64,000 nucleotides of DNA from Streptomyces nigrescens (GCA_024349765.1 AP026073.1:7006001-7070000), one strand, 5' to 3'. Numbered from the stretch's first letter, positions 17,610 through 26,883 are shown. Numbers and translations: made by a program. Notes: generated from the sequence alone by a model not told the origin.

Positions 17610-18473
17610 TCAGTGCTCGGTGAGGCCGGTCGCCAGTGCGCCGAGCAGGTTCACGACGCCGGTCGGGCCGTTGACGACCAGGTCGGCGCGGTCGGCGAGT
17701 TCGGTGACCTCGTTGCTGCCGCTGCAGACCAGGAGGCCGGTCAGGCCCTCGGAGCGGAGCTTTTCGACGGCGGCGAACGCGGCCAGGTCACCGAGGTCGT
17801 CGCCGGCGTAGAGGACCGTCGAGGCGCCGGTTTCGCGGATCCAGTCGGCGAGCGCGACGCCCTTGTCCATCCCGGGCGGCCGGAGTTCGAGGACCAGGCG
17901 GCCCGGTTCGACGATGAGGCCGTGGCGTTCGGCCAGCGCGGTGAGCGGTGCGCGCAGCCGCTCGAAGGCGCCCTGCGGGTCGTCGGCGCGGCGGGTGTGG
18001 ATGGCGATGGCCCGGCCGCCCTTGCGCTCGATGGCGGTCTCGACCCAGGTGCCGTGCCAGACGCCGGAGGCGTCCAGGACGCCGGGGAGTTCGGCCTGTA
18101 TGGCGGCGACGCCGGGGTGCGGCGGCGGGGCGTGCACGGTGCCGGTGGACGCCTCCCAGCGTTCGGCACCGTAGTGGCCGAGGACGGTGAGGTGTTCCAG
18201 TCCGGGGACGGCGGCGAAGCCGCCGAGGCGGACCGCGACGGTGGCCGGCCGGCCGGTGATCACCGCGGCGGCGCGCAGGTGCGGTACGAGGCGGCCGAGG
18301 GCGGCGACCGCGCCGTCGTGGGCGCGGGCCTTTTCCGGGTCGGGGACGATGTCGGCGAGGGTGCCGTCGAAGTCGAGGGCGACGACGGCGCGTTCCGGGT
18401 GGGCCAGCAGCGCGGCGAGGCCGTCGCGGCCGGCGGGGGTGACGGGAGTCGGCACGTTCGGGGGGCTGCCCAT
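17610..18473 (-). CDS. otsB: Trehalose-6-phosphate phosphatase
   Basis: 287 residues, HAD superfamily. DFDGTLADIVPDP holds the nucleophile Asp, VITGRP is motif II, and YAGDDLGDLAAF supplies the magnesium-binding acidic residues. It removes phosphate from trehalose-6-phosphate made by OtsA. The ATG at 18473 is preferred over a GTG at 18506 because homologues start near the PPNVPTP segment. Its stop is followed by the tandem-repeat tract. Confidence 0.93.
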   Translation of the reverse strand: MGSPPNVPTPVTPAGRDGLAALLAHPERAVVALDFDGTLADIVPDPEKARAHDGAVAALGRLVPHLRAAAVITGRPATVAVRLGGFAAVPGLEHLTVLGHYGAERWEASTGTVHAPPPHPGVAAIQAELPGVLDASGVWHGTWVETAIERKGGRAIAIHTRRADDPQGAFERLRAPLTALAERHGLIVEPGRLVLELRPPGMDKGVALADWIRETGASTVLYAGDDLGDLAAFAAVEKLRSEGLTGLLVCSGSNEVTELADRADLVVNGPTGVVNLLGALATGLTEH

Positions 18474-18573
18474 GGCGCCGACCCTACCGGCGGTGGGCGG
18501 GTGCACGGCCGGTGCACGGGCGCATCCGGCCGACGGGTCGCGGCACCGTCCGTGCCGCGAGCGGCGGGCCCGG

Positions 18574-18855
18574 TCAGCGGCGGGCGCGGCGCGCTTCGCG
18601 TATCCGGCGCAGGCGGTTGATGGTGACCGGGTCGTGGGCGAGCGCGCGGGGGTCGTCCAGCAGGGCGTTGAGGAGCTGGTAGTAGCGGGTCGGGGAGAGG
18701 CCGAGCCGTTCGCGGATGGCCCGTTCCTTGGGGCCGGGGCCGGGCCAGGAGCGGCGCTCGACGGCGAGCACCGCCTCGTCCCGGGCGGACAGCCCGGAGC
18801 CGCCCGCGCCGCCGGTGGCCTGCGGGTCGTCCGTACTGCCGGGGCCGCTCGTCAT
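18574..18855 (-). CDS. DUF3263 domain-containing protein
   Basis: 93 residues. The C-terminal 65 are a complete DUF3263 domain (LSARDEAVLAVERRSWP...GLSPTRYYQLLNALLDDPRAL), a small helical actinobacterial domain that looks like a winged-helix or sigma-like fold. The N-terminal 28 residues are Gly/Ser-rich. ATG at 18855; on the same strand as otsB and 100 bp upstream of it. Function unknown, possibly DNA binding. Confidence 0.85.
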   Translation of the reverse strand: MTSGPGSTDDPQATGGAGGSGLSARDEAVLAVERRSWPGPGPKERAIRERLGLSPTRYYQLLNALLDDPRALAHDPVTINRLRRIREARRARR

Positions 18856-18926
18856 CACGTTCCCACGATAAGCGCACGGTCGGACGGGCGGGGGCCGGGC
18901 GGGTGGCCCGGTCCCCGCGCGCGGCG

Positions 18927-20195
18927 TCATTCGCCGCTGTTGTCCTCGGTGTCCGCGGTGTTCTGGATGTCGGTGAGCACGCCGGCCGGGTTGCCGTTGG
19001 GGCCGACCGCGGCGCCCATCCTGGCCTTGACGGTCTTGGAGACCAGTGGCCAGGAGGTCTTGTCCGCCGGGTAGAACTCGGCGCCGGCCAGCTGCTTGAG
19101 GAAGCTGTGCAGCTTGGCGTAGTGGTCGTCGGCCATCATCGTCTGGGAGGCGGAGGTGGTGACGGGCAGCAGGCCGTAGTCGCCGGAGAACTTCTCGACG
19201 TTCTTGTCGCTGTAGACGAAGTCGAGGAACTTGCCGGCCTCGGCGCGGTGGCCGTTCTGCTTGAACGCCATCATCCAGTCGGCGACGCCCATGGTGGCCT
19301 TGGCCGGGCCCTTGACGCCGGGCAGGTCGACGGTGCCGTAGTCGATGCCCTTGGCCTCGGCCTGCTTCATGAGGGTGGGGTGGCCGTTGAGCATGCCGAC
19401 GTCGCCGTCGGCGAAGCCGGCGAAGGCGTCCTCGCGGTTGAGCTTGGCCGGGTCGCTGCCGGTCAGGCCCTTGCCGACGAGGTCGTCCTTCAGCCAGTTG
19501 AAGGTCTTGATGTTCTCGGGCGAGTTGATCTGGTACTTGCCGATGGTGTCGGTGTAGCTGCCGCCGCCGCTGAGCATCCACATCAGCGTCTCGGCCTGGG
19601 TCTCCTCGGGGCCGAGCGGCAGTGCGTAGGGCATCTTGACGCCGTGCGCCTTCAGCAGGGCGGCGTCGTGGGCGATGTCGTCCCAGGTCTTCGGCGGGCT
19701 GGTGATGCCGGCCTGGGCGAACAGCTTCTTGTTGTAGAAGAGCCGCCGGGTGCTGGCGCCGAAGGGCATGCCGTACTGGACGCGGTGGTATTCGCCGGCC
19801 TCCGCGAGGGAGGGGGTGAAGTCGGCCTGGACCGGTATGGAGAGCAGCTGGTCGGCGCTGTAGAGCTTGCCCTTGGCCGCGTAGTCGGCGTAGGCGCCTA
19901 TCTGGGCGAGGTCGGGGGCCTTGCCCTCCTTGACCAGGTCCTCGACGTGCTTGTCGACGTTGGTCCAGCTGTCGACCTCGACGTCGACCTTGATGCCGGG
20001 GTTCTTCTTCTCGAAGGCGCGGGCGAGCTGGTCCCAGTAGTGCTGGGAGCTGTTGGCCTCGCTGTCACCGTAGTCCGCGGCGATCAGCTTGAGGGTGACG
20101 TCGCCGTCGCCCGATCCGCCGCCGCAGCCGGTGAGTGTCAGTGTCATGGTGGTGGCCGTCGCTGCCGCCGCCAGGCTCAAGTACCGCCGCTGCAC
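18927..20195 (-). CDS. Sugar ABC transporter solute-binding lipoprotein
   Basis: 422 residues with a lipoprotein signal (TLTLTGC, Cys near residue 24) and a family-1 extracellular solute-binding fold (YWDQLARAFEKKNPGIKV, YGMPFGASTRRLFYNKKLF, SGDYGLLPVTTSA). No permease or ATPase genes adjoin it. In Streptomyces such orphan carbohydrate systems share the ATPase MsiK, encoded in this window at 47.5 kb. It is divergent from the amino-sugar kinase/nagA operon across a DasR-type operator, suggesting an amino-sugar or oligosaccharide ligand. GTG start. Confidence 0.9.
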   Translation of the reverse strand: MQRRYLSLAAAATATTMTLTLTGCGGGSGDGDVTLKLIAADYGDSEANSSQHYWDQLARAFEKKNPGIKVDVEVDSWTNVDKHVEDLVKEGKAPDLAQIGAYADYAAKGKLYSADQLLSIPVQADFTPSLAEAGEYHRVQYGMPFGASTRRLFYNKKLFAQAGITSPPKTWDDIAHDAALLKAHGVKMPYALPLGPEETQAETLMWMLSGGGSYTDTIGKYQINSPENIKTFNWLKDDLVGKGLTGSDPAKLNREDAFAGFADGDVGMLNGHPTLMKQAEAKGIDYGTVDLPGVKGPAKATMGVADWMMAFKQNGHRAEAGKFLDFVYSDKNVEKFSGDYGLLPVTTSASQTMMADDHYAKLHSFLKQLAGAEFYPADKTSWPLVSKTVKARMGAAVGPNGNPAGVLTDIQNTADTEDNSGE

Positions 20196-20383
20196 CCGCT
20201 GTTACCGCCCTTTTCCTGTCCCGAAATTCCGTGCCTGCCGGGTTCCTCAACACCGTCTCGGGGATCGCCCTCGCCCGGCGTGAACAGCGGGTTTCCCCCC
20301 GCGTCCGATACAAGGTCTACACCACAGGCGATCGCGCTTCGGTATCGGGCTCCCACACTTCCTTCACTTGGACCGGACCGGTG

Positions 20384-20399
20384 AGTGGACTAGACCTTT
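20384..20399. promoter_or_regulatory. DasR-responsive element (dre) before nagK-nagA
   Basis: AGTGGACTAGACCTTT matches 13 of 16 positions of the palindromic dre consensus ASTGGTCTAGACCAST bound by the GntR-family repressor DasR. It lies 27 bp upstream of the kinase start and in the divergent promoter region of the solute-binding protein gene. Confidence 0.8.
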
Positions 20400-20426
20400 C
20401 GGGGCGCAGCGCGCGAAACTGTTCCC

Positions 20427-21383
20427 GTGAGACATGTCATCGCCCTGGATGTGGGCGGCACCGGGATGAAGGCCGCCCTCGTAGGGGTGGATCCCGAACC
20501 GTCCGGGAAGACACCACCCGCCCTGCTCTACGAGGCACGGCGGCCCACCGGCCGCGAGCGCGGCCCCGACGCGGTGGTCGAGACGATCCTCGGCTTCGCC
20601 GCCGAGCTCCGCGACATCGGCGCCGCCCGCTTCGGCACCCCCGCCGAGGCCGCCGGCGTCGCGGTCCCCGGCATCGTCGACGAGACCTCCGGCACCGCCG
20701 TCTACGCCGCGAACCTCGGCTGGCGGAACGTCCCGCTGCGGGCGCTGCTCTCCGAGCGGCTCGGCGGGGTCCCGGTCTCGCTCGGCCACGACGTGCGCAC
20801 CGGCGGCCTGGCCGAGGGCCGGATCGGCGCCGGCCGGGACGCCGGCCGCTTCCTGTTCGTGCCGCTGGGCACCGGCATCGCCGGCGCCATCGGCATCGGG
20901 GGCCGCATCGAGGCCGGGGCGCACGGCAGCGCCGGCGAGATCGGCCACATCGTCGTACGGCCCGGGGGGCGGGCCTGCGGCTGCGGGCAGCGGGGCTGCC
21001 TGGAGACGCTGGCCTCGGCCGCCGCGGTGGGCCGGGACTGGGCGGCGGCCTGCGGCGACCCGGAGGCCAGCGCGGCGGACGCGGCCAAGGCCGTGGCGTC
21101 CGGCGACGCGCGGGCCCGCGCGGTGTGGCGGGACGCGGTGGACGCGCTGGCCGACGGCCTGGTCACCGGCCTGACCCTGCTCGACCCGGAGCTGCTGATC
21201 ATCGGCGGCGGACTGGCCGAGGCGGGCGACACGCTGTTCACGCCTCTGCGGGAAGCGGTCCGGCGGCGCGTTACGTTCCAGCGGCTCCCCTCGATCGTTC
21301 CGGCGGCCCTCGGGGACGCCGCCGGGTGCCTGGGCGCGGGACTCCTCGCCTGGGATCTTCTCTCCACGGAGGTAACCGCCTGA
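20427..21383 (+). CDS. nagK: ROK family sugar kinase, probable GlcNAc kinase
   Basis: 318 residues. The ATP-binding DVGGTGMKAAL opens the protein. ROK hallmarks follow: GHDVRTGGLAEGRIG (catalytic Asp), LGTGIAGAIGI, EIGHIVV and the zinc site CGCGQRGCLE. GTG start. The stop codon overlaps the nagA start (TGATG), so the two are translationally coupled. Together with NagA and the dre site this argues for phosphorylation of N-acetylglucosamine; glucokinase is the alternative. Confidence 0.85.
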   Translation: MRHVIALDVGGTGMKAALVGVDPEPSGKTPPALLYEARRPTGRERGPDAVVETILGFAAELRDIGAARFGTPAEAAGVAVPGIVDETSGTAVYAANLGWRNVPLRALLSERLGGVPVSLGHDVRTGGLAEGRIGAGRDAGRFLFVPLGTGIAGAIGIGGRIEAGAHGSAGEIGHIVVRPGGRACGCGQRGCLETLASAAAVGRDWAAACGDPEASAADAAKAVASGDARARAVWRDAVDALADGLVTGLTLLDPELLIIGGGLAEAGDTLFTPLREAVRRRVTFQRLPSIVPAALGDAAGCLGAGLLAWDLLSTEVTA

Positions 21384-22594
21384 TGGCACAGCAACTGTCC
21401 GTGCAGCCGGCCGCGGGTCCCCGGCGCACCGTCCTGGCCGGCGCCCGGATCGCCCGCCCGTCCGGGGTCGTCGAGCGCGGCCGGATCATCGTCGAGGGCG
21501 GCCGGATCGCCGCGGTCCACAGCCGCGACGCCGACCTGGCCGAGGACCGCGGCGCCGACGCCGTGGACCTGACCGGCCACCTCGTCGTGCCCGGCTTCGT
21601 CGACATGCATGTGCACGGCGGGGGCGGCGGCTCGTTCTCGTCCGCCGACCCCGGCGAGTGCATGACGGTCGTGGAGACCCACCGCCGGCACGGCACCACC
21701 TCGATGGTCGCCTCCACCGTCACCGGCGAACTGCCCGAACTCGCCCGGCAGGCCGGGGTGCTGGCCGAACTGGTCCAGCAGGGCGAGCTGACCGGCATCC
21801 ACTTCGAGGGCCCGTTCATCTCCCCGCACCGCTGCGGCGCCCACCAGCCGGGGCTGCTGCGCGACCCGGACCCGTCCGACGTCCGCAAGCTCCTCGACGC
21901 GGCCCACGGCACCGCCGCGATGATGACCCTCGCCCCCGAACTGCCCGGCGGTCTGGCGTCCGTACGGCTGCTCTCCGACGCCGGGGTGATCGCCGCCGTC
22001 GGCCACACCGACTCGTCCTACGACGCGGCCCGGCAGGCCATCGACGCGGGCGCCACCGTCGCCACCCACCTCTTCAACGCGATGCCCCCGCTCGGCCACC
22101 GGGCGCCGGGGCCGGTCGCCGCGCTCCTGGAGGACGAGCGGATCACCGTCGAGCTCATCAACGACGGCACCCATCTGCACCCCGCGATGCTCCAGCTGGC
22201 CGTCCGTGAGGCGGGCAACGGCCGGGTCGCGTTCATCACGGACGCGATGGGCGCGGCCGGCATGGACGACGGGATGTATCCGCTCGGGCCCATGCAGGTC
22301 GAGGTCAGGGACGGGGTGGCCCGGATCAGCGACGGCCCCACGGCCGGCTCCATCGCGGGCTCCACGCTCACCCTGGACCGGGCCTTCCAACGGGCCGTCC
22401 TGGTCGACGGCCTGACGGTGCATCAGGCCGTCCAGGCACTGTCCGCCACCCCGGCCCGCCTGCTGGGCATCGACGACCGCACCGGGTCCCTGGCGGCCGG
22501 CAAGGACGCCGACCTGGTGGTGCTGGACGCGGCGTTCGCCCTGGTCGGGGTCATGCGCCGGGGCGAGTGGGTGGTGCGCCCGCAGAGCGCGTGA
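21383..22594 (+). CDS. nagA: N-acetylglucosamine-6-phosphate deacetylase
   Basis: 403 residues, amidohydrolase fold. Metal and catalytic residues are visible in VDMHVHGGGGG, HFEGPFISP, VGHTDSSYD, THLFNAMPPLGHR and FITDAMGAAG. It deacetylates GlcNAc-6-P to GlcN-6-P, the common route for GlcNAc and for MurNAc after MurQ. An RBS (GGAGG) lies inside the end of the kinase gene. The start overlaps the preceding stop by one base. Confidence 0.95.
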   Translation: MAQQLSVQPAAGPRRTVLAGARIARPSGVVERGRIIVEGGRIAAVHSRDADLAEDRGADAVDLTGHLVVPGFVDMHVHGGGGGSFSSADPGECMTVVETHRRHGTTSMVASTVTGELPELARQAGVLAELVQQGELTGIHFEGPFISPHRCGAHQPGLLRDPDPSDVRKLLDAAHGTAAMMTLAPELPGGLASVRLLSDAGVIAAVGHTDSSYDAARQAIDAGATVATHLFNAMPPLGHRAPGPVAALLEDERITVELINDGTHLHPAMLQLAVREAGNGRVAFITDAMGAAGMDDGMYPLGPMQVEVRDGVARISDGPTAGSIAGSTLTLDRAFQRAVLVDGLTVHQAVQALSATPARLLGIDDRTGSLAAGKDADLVVLDAAFALVGVMRRGEWVVRPQSA

Positions 22595-22724
22595 GGTGAG
22601 CTGAGGGTCTGGGCCAACCGCCACCGACGATGGCATGATCGCTCGCGCACTTGTCCGCATGCCACCGCCGTGCGCGGTTGCCCGACCCCGGCCGCCCGGC
22701 CATGACTGCCCGGAGGGGGCGACC

Positions 22725-23651
22725 ATGATCCTCACGGTCACGCTGAACGCCGCCCTGGACATCACCTACCGTGTGCCACGGCTCCGCCCGCACCGTACGC
22801 ACCGGATCACCGAGGTGTCCGAACGCCCCGGCGGCAAGGGCGTGAACGTCGCCCGGGTGCTGGCCGCGCTCGGCCACCGCACGGTCGCCACCGGCTTCGC
22901 GGGCGGCGGCACCGGCGACGCGCTGCGCGCCCTGCTCGCCGAGACGGCGGTCACCGACGCCCTGGTCCCGGTCGGCGGCGCCACCCGCCGCACGGTCGCC
23001 GTCGTCGACGGGACCACCGGGGACACCACCCAGCTCAACGAGCCGGGCCCGACCGTCTCCCCCGCCGAATGGGACACCTTCCTCGGCACCTACCGCGAAC
23101 TGCTGGGCGAGGCCCGGGCGGTGGCACTGTGCGGCAGCCTGCCGCCGGGCGTCCCGGTCGACGTCTACGCCCGCCTCACCCGCGCCGCGCGCACCGCCGG
23201 CGTCCCCGTCCTCCTCGACACCAGCGGCGAACCGCTGCGCCGCGGCCTGGCCGCCCGCCCCGACCTCGCCAAGCCCAACGCCGACGAGCTGGCCGCCCTG
23301 ACCGGCAGCACCGAGCCGCTGCGCGCCGCCCGCGACACCCGCCGCCGCGGCGCGCACGCGGTGGCCGCCTCACTGGGCCCGGACGGGATGCTGGCGGTCA
23401 CCGCGGACGGCTCCTGGCAGGCCGCCCCGCCCCGGCGGTTCGCCGGCAACCCGACCGGCGCCGGCGACTCCGCGGTCGCCGGGCTGCTCTCCGGCCTGGT
23501 GGAGGACCTGCCCTGGCCCGCCCGCCTCGCCCGCGCGGTCGCCCTGTCCGCGGCGACGGTCCGCGCCCCGGCGGCCGGCGAGTTCGACCGGGCGACGTAC
23601 GAGGAGCTGCGGGAGCGCGTGGTGGTGACGGACCATTCGCCGGCGGCCTGA
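22725..23651 (+). CDS. PfkB family sugar kinase (1-phosphofructokinase-like)
   Basis: 308 residues starting MILTVTLNAALDITYRV behind CGGAGGGGG. It has the PfkB signatures ERPGGKGVNVARVLAALG and NPTGAGDSAVAGLL with the catalytic Asp. The sequence is closest to the 1-phosphofructokinase/tagatose-6-phosphate kinase branch. It follows nagA by 130 bp on the same strand and may handle a hexose phosphate from the same pathway. The precise substrate cannot be fixed from sequence. It is convergent with the CBM-like gene. Confidence 0.85.
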   Translation: MILTVTLNAALDITYRVPRLRPHRTHRITEVSERPGGKGVNVARVLAALGHRTVATGFAGGGTGDALRALLAETAVTDALVPVGGATRRTVAVVDGTTGDTTQLNEPGPTVSPAEWDTFLGTYRELLGEARAVALCGSLPPGVPVDVYARLTRAARTAGVPVLLDTSGEPLRRGLAARPDLAKPNADELAALTGSTEPLRAARDTRRRGAHAVAASLGPDGMLAVTADGSWQAAPPRRFAGNPTGAGDSAVAGLLSGLVEDLPWPARLARAVALSAATVRAPAAGEFDRATYEELRERVVVTDHSPAA

Positions 23652-23668
23652 ACCGGCCCCGGCGGGTA

Positions 23669-24583
23669 TCAGGGGCGGGCCAGCCAGACCTGGTCGAGGT
23701 TCACGTCGCACTGGTTACCGCTCTCGCAGGACAGCTTGACGGTGTTGGTGCCCTTGTTGAGCTGGACGTACGACCAGGTCTTGGTCCAGCCCTTGTCCCA
23801 GGCGCCCTCCGGGGCGTGGGCGAAGTTCTCCATGTTGACCGGGCGGGGGATCGCCGTGCCGTTCACGTTCAGCGTGAGGTTGGCGTCCTTGCCGGGCACG
23901 CCGTAGCCGACCCAGAGCTTGTACTTGCCGGCGGTGTCCACGTCGACCGACCAGGTGGCGGAGGCGCCGGGGGTGTTCATCCCGCCGATGTAGGTCCCGC
24001 CGGCCGAGCGGGCCCCGGGCACGTCCTTCGCCGTGGTCGCGCCGCCGTCCAGACGCAGGCTGCCGGCGTCCTCCTTGGGCAGTTCGCCGGGCTTGGGCTT
24101 GCTGTTGGGCGGTTCGCTCGGCTTGACGGTGTCACCGGCCGTGGGGCCGGGCTTGCCGGCGTTGGCGTCCTTGGTGTCCCCGCCGTTGTTGGTGAGCATC
24201 GCGACGCCGATGCCTATGCAGACCACCGCGACCACCGCGACCGCGCCGATCAGCAGCCCGTTGCGACGGCGCGGCTCCGGCTCGGCGCCGCGGCCGGGCG
24301 CCGGGACGGGCCGGGTGCGGTCGCCGCCGGGCAGGGTCTCCGGCGCGGCGTAGGTGGCGTTCGGCTGCCCGTAGGTGACCGGCTGCTGGGCCTGCTGGCC
24401 GTACTGGCGCTGGCCGACCGCCCGCACCTGGTTGTACGACGTGCGCGGCACCCCCGGCTGCCGGGCCGCCCCGCCGGCGCCCGCCGAGCCCGGTGCCCCG
24501 CCCTCGCCGCCTTCCGCGCGGTAGAGGTAGGCGAAGGGGTCGTCGTTCTCCGGCGTGTCCGCGCCGTTGTTGCCGGCCGTCAT
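23669..24583 (-). CDS. Membrane-anchored carbohydrate-binding module protein
   Basis: 304 residues. About 105 hydrophilic residues rich in Gln, Gly and Pro (probably cytoplasmic) precede one membrane helix (LLIGAVAVVAVVCIGIGVAML). A Pro/Lys linker then leads to an extracellular beta-sandwich of CBM6/CBM35 type (GTYIGGMNTPGASATWSVDV, YKLWVGYGVPG, LDQVWL). Two Cys near the C-terminus (SCESGNQC) may form a disulfide. Likely binds cell-wall or environmental glycans; it has no catalytic domain. ATG at 24583. Confidence 0.85.
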   Translation of the reverse strand: MTAGNNGADTPENDDPFAYLYRAEGGEGGAPGSAGAGGAARQPGVPRTSYNQVRAVGQRQYGQQAQQPVTYGQPNATYAAPETLPGGDRTRPVPAPGRGAEPEPRRRNGLLIGAVAVVAVVCIGIGVAMLTNNGGDTKDANAGKPGPTAGDTVKPSEPPNSKPKPGELPKEDAGSLRLDGGATTAKDVPGARSAGGTYIGGMNTPGASATWSVDVDTAGKYKLWVGYGVPGKDANLTLNVNGTAIPRPVNMENFAHAPEGAWDKGWTKTWSYVQLNKGTNTVKLSCESGNQCDVNLDQVWLARP

Positions 24584-24889
24584 TCCGTGTCACTCCCAAG
24601 CGATGTGTGCGCGTCATGAACGCGTCGGTCGGTACGCGTGCGCAGACGTCTTCTGCGCGAATCTCTGGTCCGGGCCCCCGGCGGCGCCGCGCCGCATCGG
24701 CGCAGCCTACCCCCTCGCGTCCGGGCCACACCGAGCCCGGCGGGCCACAGGATCGCTACGGATCGGTGAACTGCTGGTGCGGGGGCCGGCGGGCCGCGGA
24801 TGTGAGATGCGCCGCGCGGTGCGCGACGCCCCACCGCCCGGCTCCCGCCCGGTCCGTCGCACGGCGCCCGCGCGGCCCGCCGCCCGGTG

Positions 24890-26560
24890 TCAGCCCGCCG
24901 CCCGCCGGTTCGCCTTCGACCGGGAGCGCTTCTCGACGTACATCCGCTGGTCCGCCGACTCCAGGACCTCCTCGGCGGTCATCCCGCAGCTCGCCCAGCC
25001 GATGCCGAAGCTGGCGCCCACCCGGACCGCCCGGCCCTCCACCCGGATCGGCGGGATGATCGCGTTCCGCAGCCGCACCGCGAGGTCCTGGGCGTCGGCC
25101 GTGCCGAGACCGTCGGCGAGCACCACGAACTCGTCGCCGCCGAGCCGGGCGACGGTGTCGCCGTCCCGTACGCCGCTGGTCAGCCGGCGGGCGACCTCGA
25201 TCAGCACCGCGTCGCCGGTGTTGTGCCCGAAGCGGTCGTTGATCGACTTGAAGCCGTCGAGGTCGCAGAAGAGGACCGCGAGCCCCTTGGAGCCGTCGTC
25301 GGCCGGCCCGTCCGCGGGGGCGACGAGGTGGACGTGGTGGTCGAACGGGACCGGGGCCTTGCCCTCGAAGCCGTCGACGCCGTCGAAGGGCTCGTTGCCG
25401 TCCGGCCGGAAGCCGTGCGGGTCCCGCGGGTCCGCGCCGCCCGAGGAGGCGTAGGCGTCCGCCAGCGAGCCGGCCGGCCGGGAGCACAGCCGGGCGCCGA
25501 GCCGCGCCCGCAGTTCGGCGCTGTTGGGCAGGCCGGTCAGCGAGTCGTGGCTGGCCCGGTGCGCGAGCTGGAGCTCGTGCCGCTTGCGCTCCTCGATGTC
25601 CTCGACGTGGGTGAGCAGGTAGCGGGGGCCGTCGGCGGTGTCGGCGACGACGGAGTTGCGCAGCGAGACCCACACGTACGTGCCGTCGCGGCGGGCCAGC
25701 CGCAGCTCGGCGCGGCCGCCCTCGGCGGAGGTGCGCAGCAGGGTGCCGATGTCCTCGGGGTGGACCAGGTCGGAGAAGGAGTAGCGGCGCAGCCCGGAGG
25801 CCGTGCGGCCGAGCAGCCGGCACAGCGCGTCGTTGGTCCGTAGCAGCCGCCCGTGCTGGTCCCCACCCATTTCGGCCACGGCCATCCCGCTCGGCGCGTA
25901 CTCGAAGGCCTGTCGGAAGCTTTCCTCGCTGGCGCGCAGGGCCTGCTGCTCGCGCTCCAGCCGGACCAGGGCGCGCTGCATGTTGGCCCGCAGCCGGGCG
26001 TTGCTGATCGCGATCGCGGACTGGAAGGCGTACATCTGCAGCGCTTCCTGGCCCCAGGGGCCGGGGCGCCGGCCATTGCGCGGCCGGTCGACGGAGATCA
26101 CGCCGAGCAGCTCGCCGCCGCCGTTGCCGGCGGTGTACATGGGCGCGAAGAGGCGGTCCATCGGGTGCCACTCGTCGGGGAACCGCGGCGCCGGCCCGGC
26201 CGTGTGCCACTGCGGTACGTCGTCGTCATCCAGCACCCAGCCCTCGGTGTACGGGATGAAGCAGAGGTCGCCCCACCGCTCGCCCATGGACAGCCGGCGG
26301 TCCCAGGAGGAGCGCGAGCCGACCCGGCCGGCCATCAGGGCCTCGGCGCCCGCGCTGCCGGCGACCGCGGCCACCACGAGATCTCCGTCGGGCCGCACGA
26401 GGTTGACCGCGGACAGCTCGTAGCCGAGGCCGTTCACGGCGCCGTCGGCGACGGTCTGCAAGGTGTCCGCAAGGCTGCGTGCGGTGTTCAGTTCGGCGAC
26501 CACTTGGTGCAGCTGCCGCAGGGTCGCAAGACGGACGTATGGCTCCGACTCGGTCTCCAT
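24890..26560 (-). CDS. cdgB: Diguanylate cyclase with GAF and PAS domains
   Basis: 556 residues: GAF-like domain (about 10-190), PAS/PAC domain (about 205-330, ending VEDIEERKRHELQ) and GGDEF domain (about 345-550). The active site reads GGDEF intact, near residue 473, with an RDGD I-site five residues before it, so it should make c-di-GMP and be product-inhibited. An 80-residue acidic/Gly insert splits the GGDEF domain after RARLGARL. Domain order matches CdgB of Streptomyces, a BldD target in development. ATG 26560 has a good RBS (AGGGGAG); an upstream GTG at 26596 is possible. Confidence 0.92.
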   Translation of the reverse strand: METESEPYVRLATLRQLHQVVAELNTARSLADTLQTVADGAVNGLGYELSAVNLVRPDGDLVVAAVAGSAGAEALMAGRVGSRSSWDRRLSMGERWGDLCFIPYTEGWVLDDDDVPQWHTAGPAPRFPDEWHPMDRLFAPMYTAGNGGGELLGVISVDRPRNGRRPGPWGQEALQMYAFQSAIAISNARLRANMQRALVRLEREQQALRASEESFRQAFEYAPSGMAVAEMGGDQHGRLLRTNDALCRLLGRTASGLRRYSFSDLVHPEDIGTLLRTSAEGGRAELRLARRDGTYVWVSLRNSVVADTADGPRYLLTHVEDIEERKRHELQLAHRASHDSLTGLPNSAELRARLGARLCSRPAGSLADAYASSGGADPRDPHGFRPDGNEPFDGVDGFEGKAPVPFDHHVHLVAPADGPADDGSKGLAVLFCDLDGFKSINDRFGHNTGDAVLIEVARRLTSGVRDGDTVARLGGDEFVVLADGLGTADAQDLAVRLRNAIIPPIRVEGRAVRVGASFGIGWASCGMTAEEVLESADQRMYVEKRSRSKANRRAAG

Positions 26561-26649
26561 CGCTCGCTCCCCTGAGACCTCGACAGCAGACTCCACGATT
26601 CTTGTCGTCCGATTCCACGCTCACTGAATCACAGTGAGCTCTTCACTCG

Positions 26650-26664
26650 GTACACAGGGTCAAC
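26650..26664. promoter_or_regulatory. BldD-box-like sequence upstream of cdgB
   Basis: The core ACACAGGGTCA (26652-26662) fits the ACNCWGNGTNA core of the BldD operator exactly; one flanking base of the full motif differs. BldD-c-di-GMP is the known repressor of cdgB-type genes. Confidence 0.7.
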
Positions 26665-26677
26665 AATTAGAGGCCGC

Positions 26678-26693
26678 TGTGACTCAAGTCACA
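26678..26693. promoter_or_regulatory. Perfect Crp-type palindrome
   Basis: TGTGA-CTCAAG-TCACA, a perfect CRP/FNR-family palindrome that also fits the GTG-N6-GNCAC pattern reported for Streptomyces Crp. It is placed between cdgB (minus) and the flavin reductase (plus). Confidence 0.7.
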
Positions 26694-26883
26694 GACGGTG
26701 AGCGAGCGTTGACCGTGCCGTACCACCCCGCCGCAGCAGACCCGCCTTCACTCTTTCTACACTTTCTGAACGCAAATTCCGAGGGGTCGACCCGCTGTAT
26801 ACGACCTCCGTCGCTGGACCTAGGACGCGGGTGGTCCCGGGGCCCGATGCGCGCCCGGACGGCGGGAAGTTAGCGTTCATGGC

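Noticed and set aside
17127-18620. Plus-strand 497-codon frame across IS end, repeats and otsB
   Set aside because: Joins transposase frame-shifted sequence, tandem repeats and antisense otsB; not a real gene.
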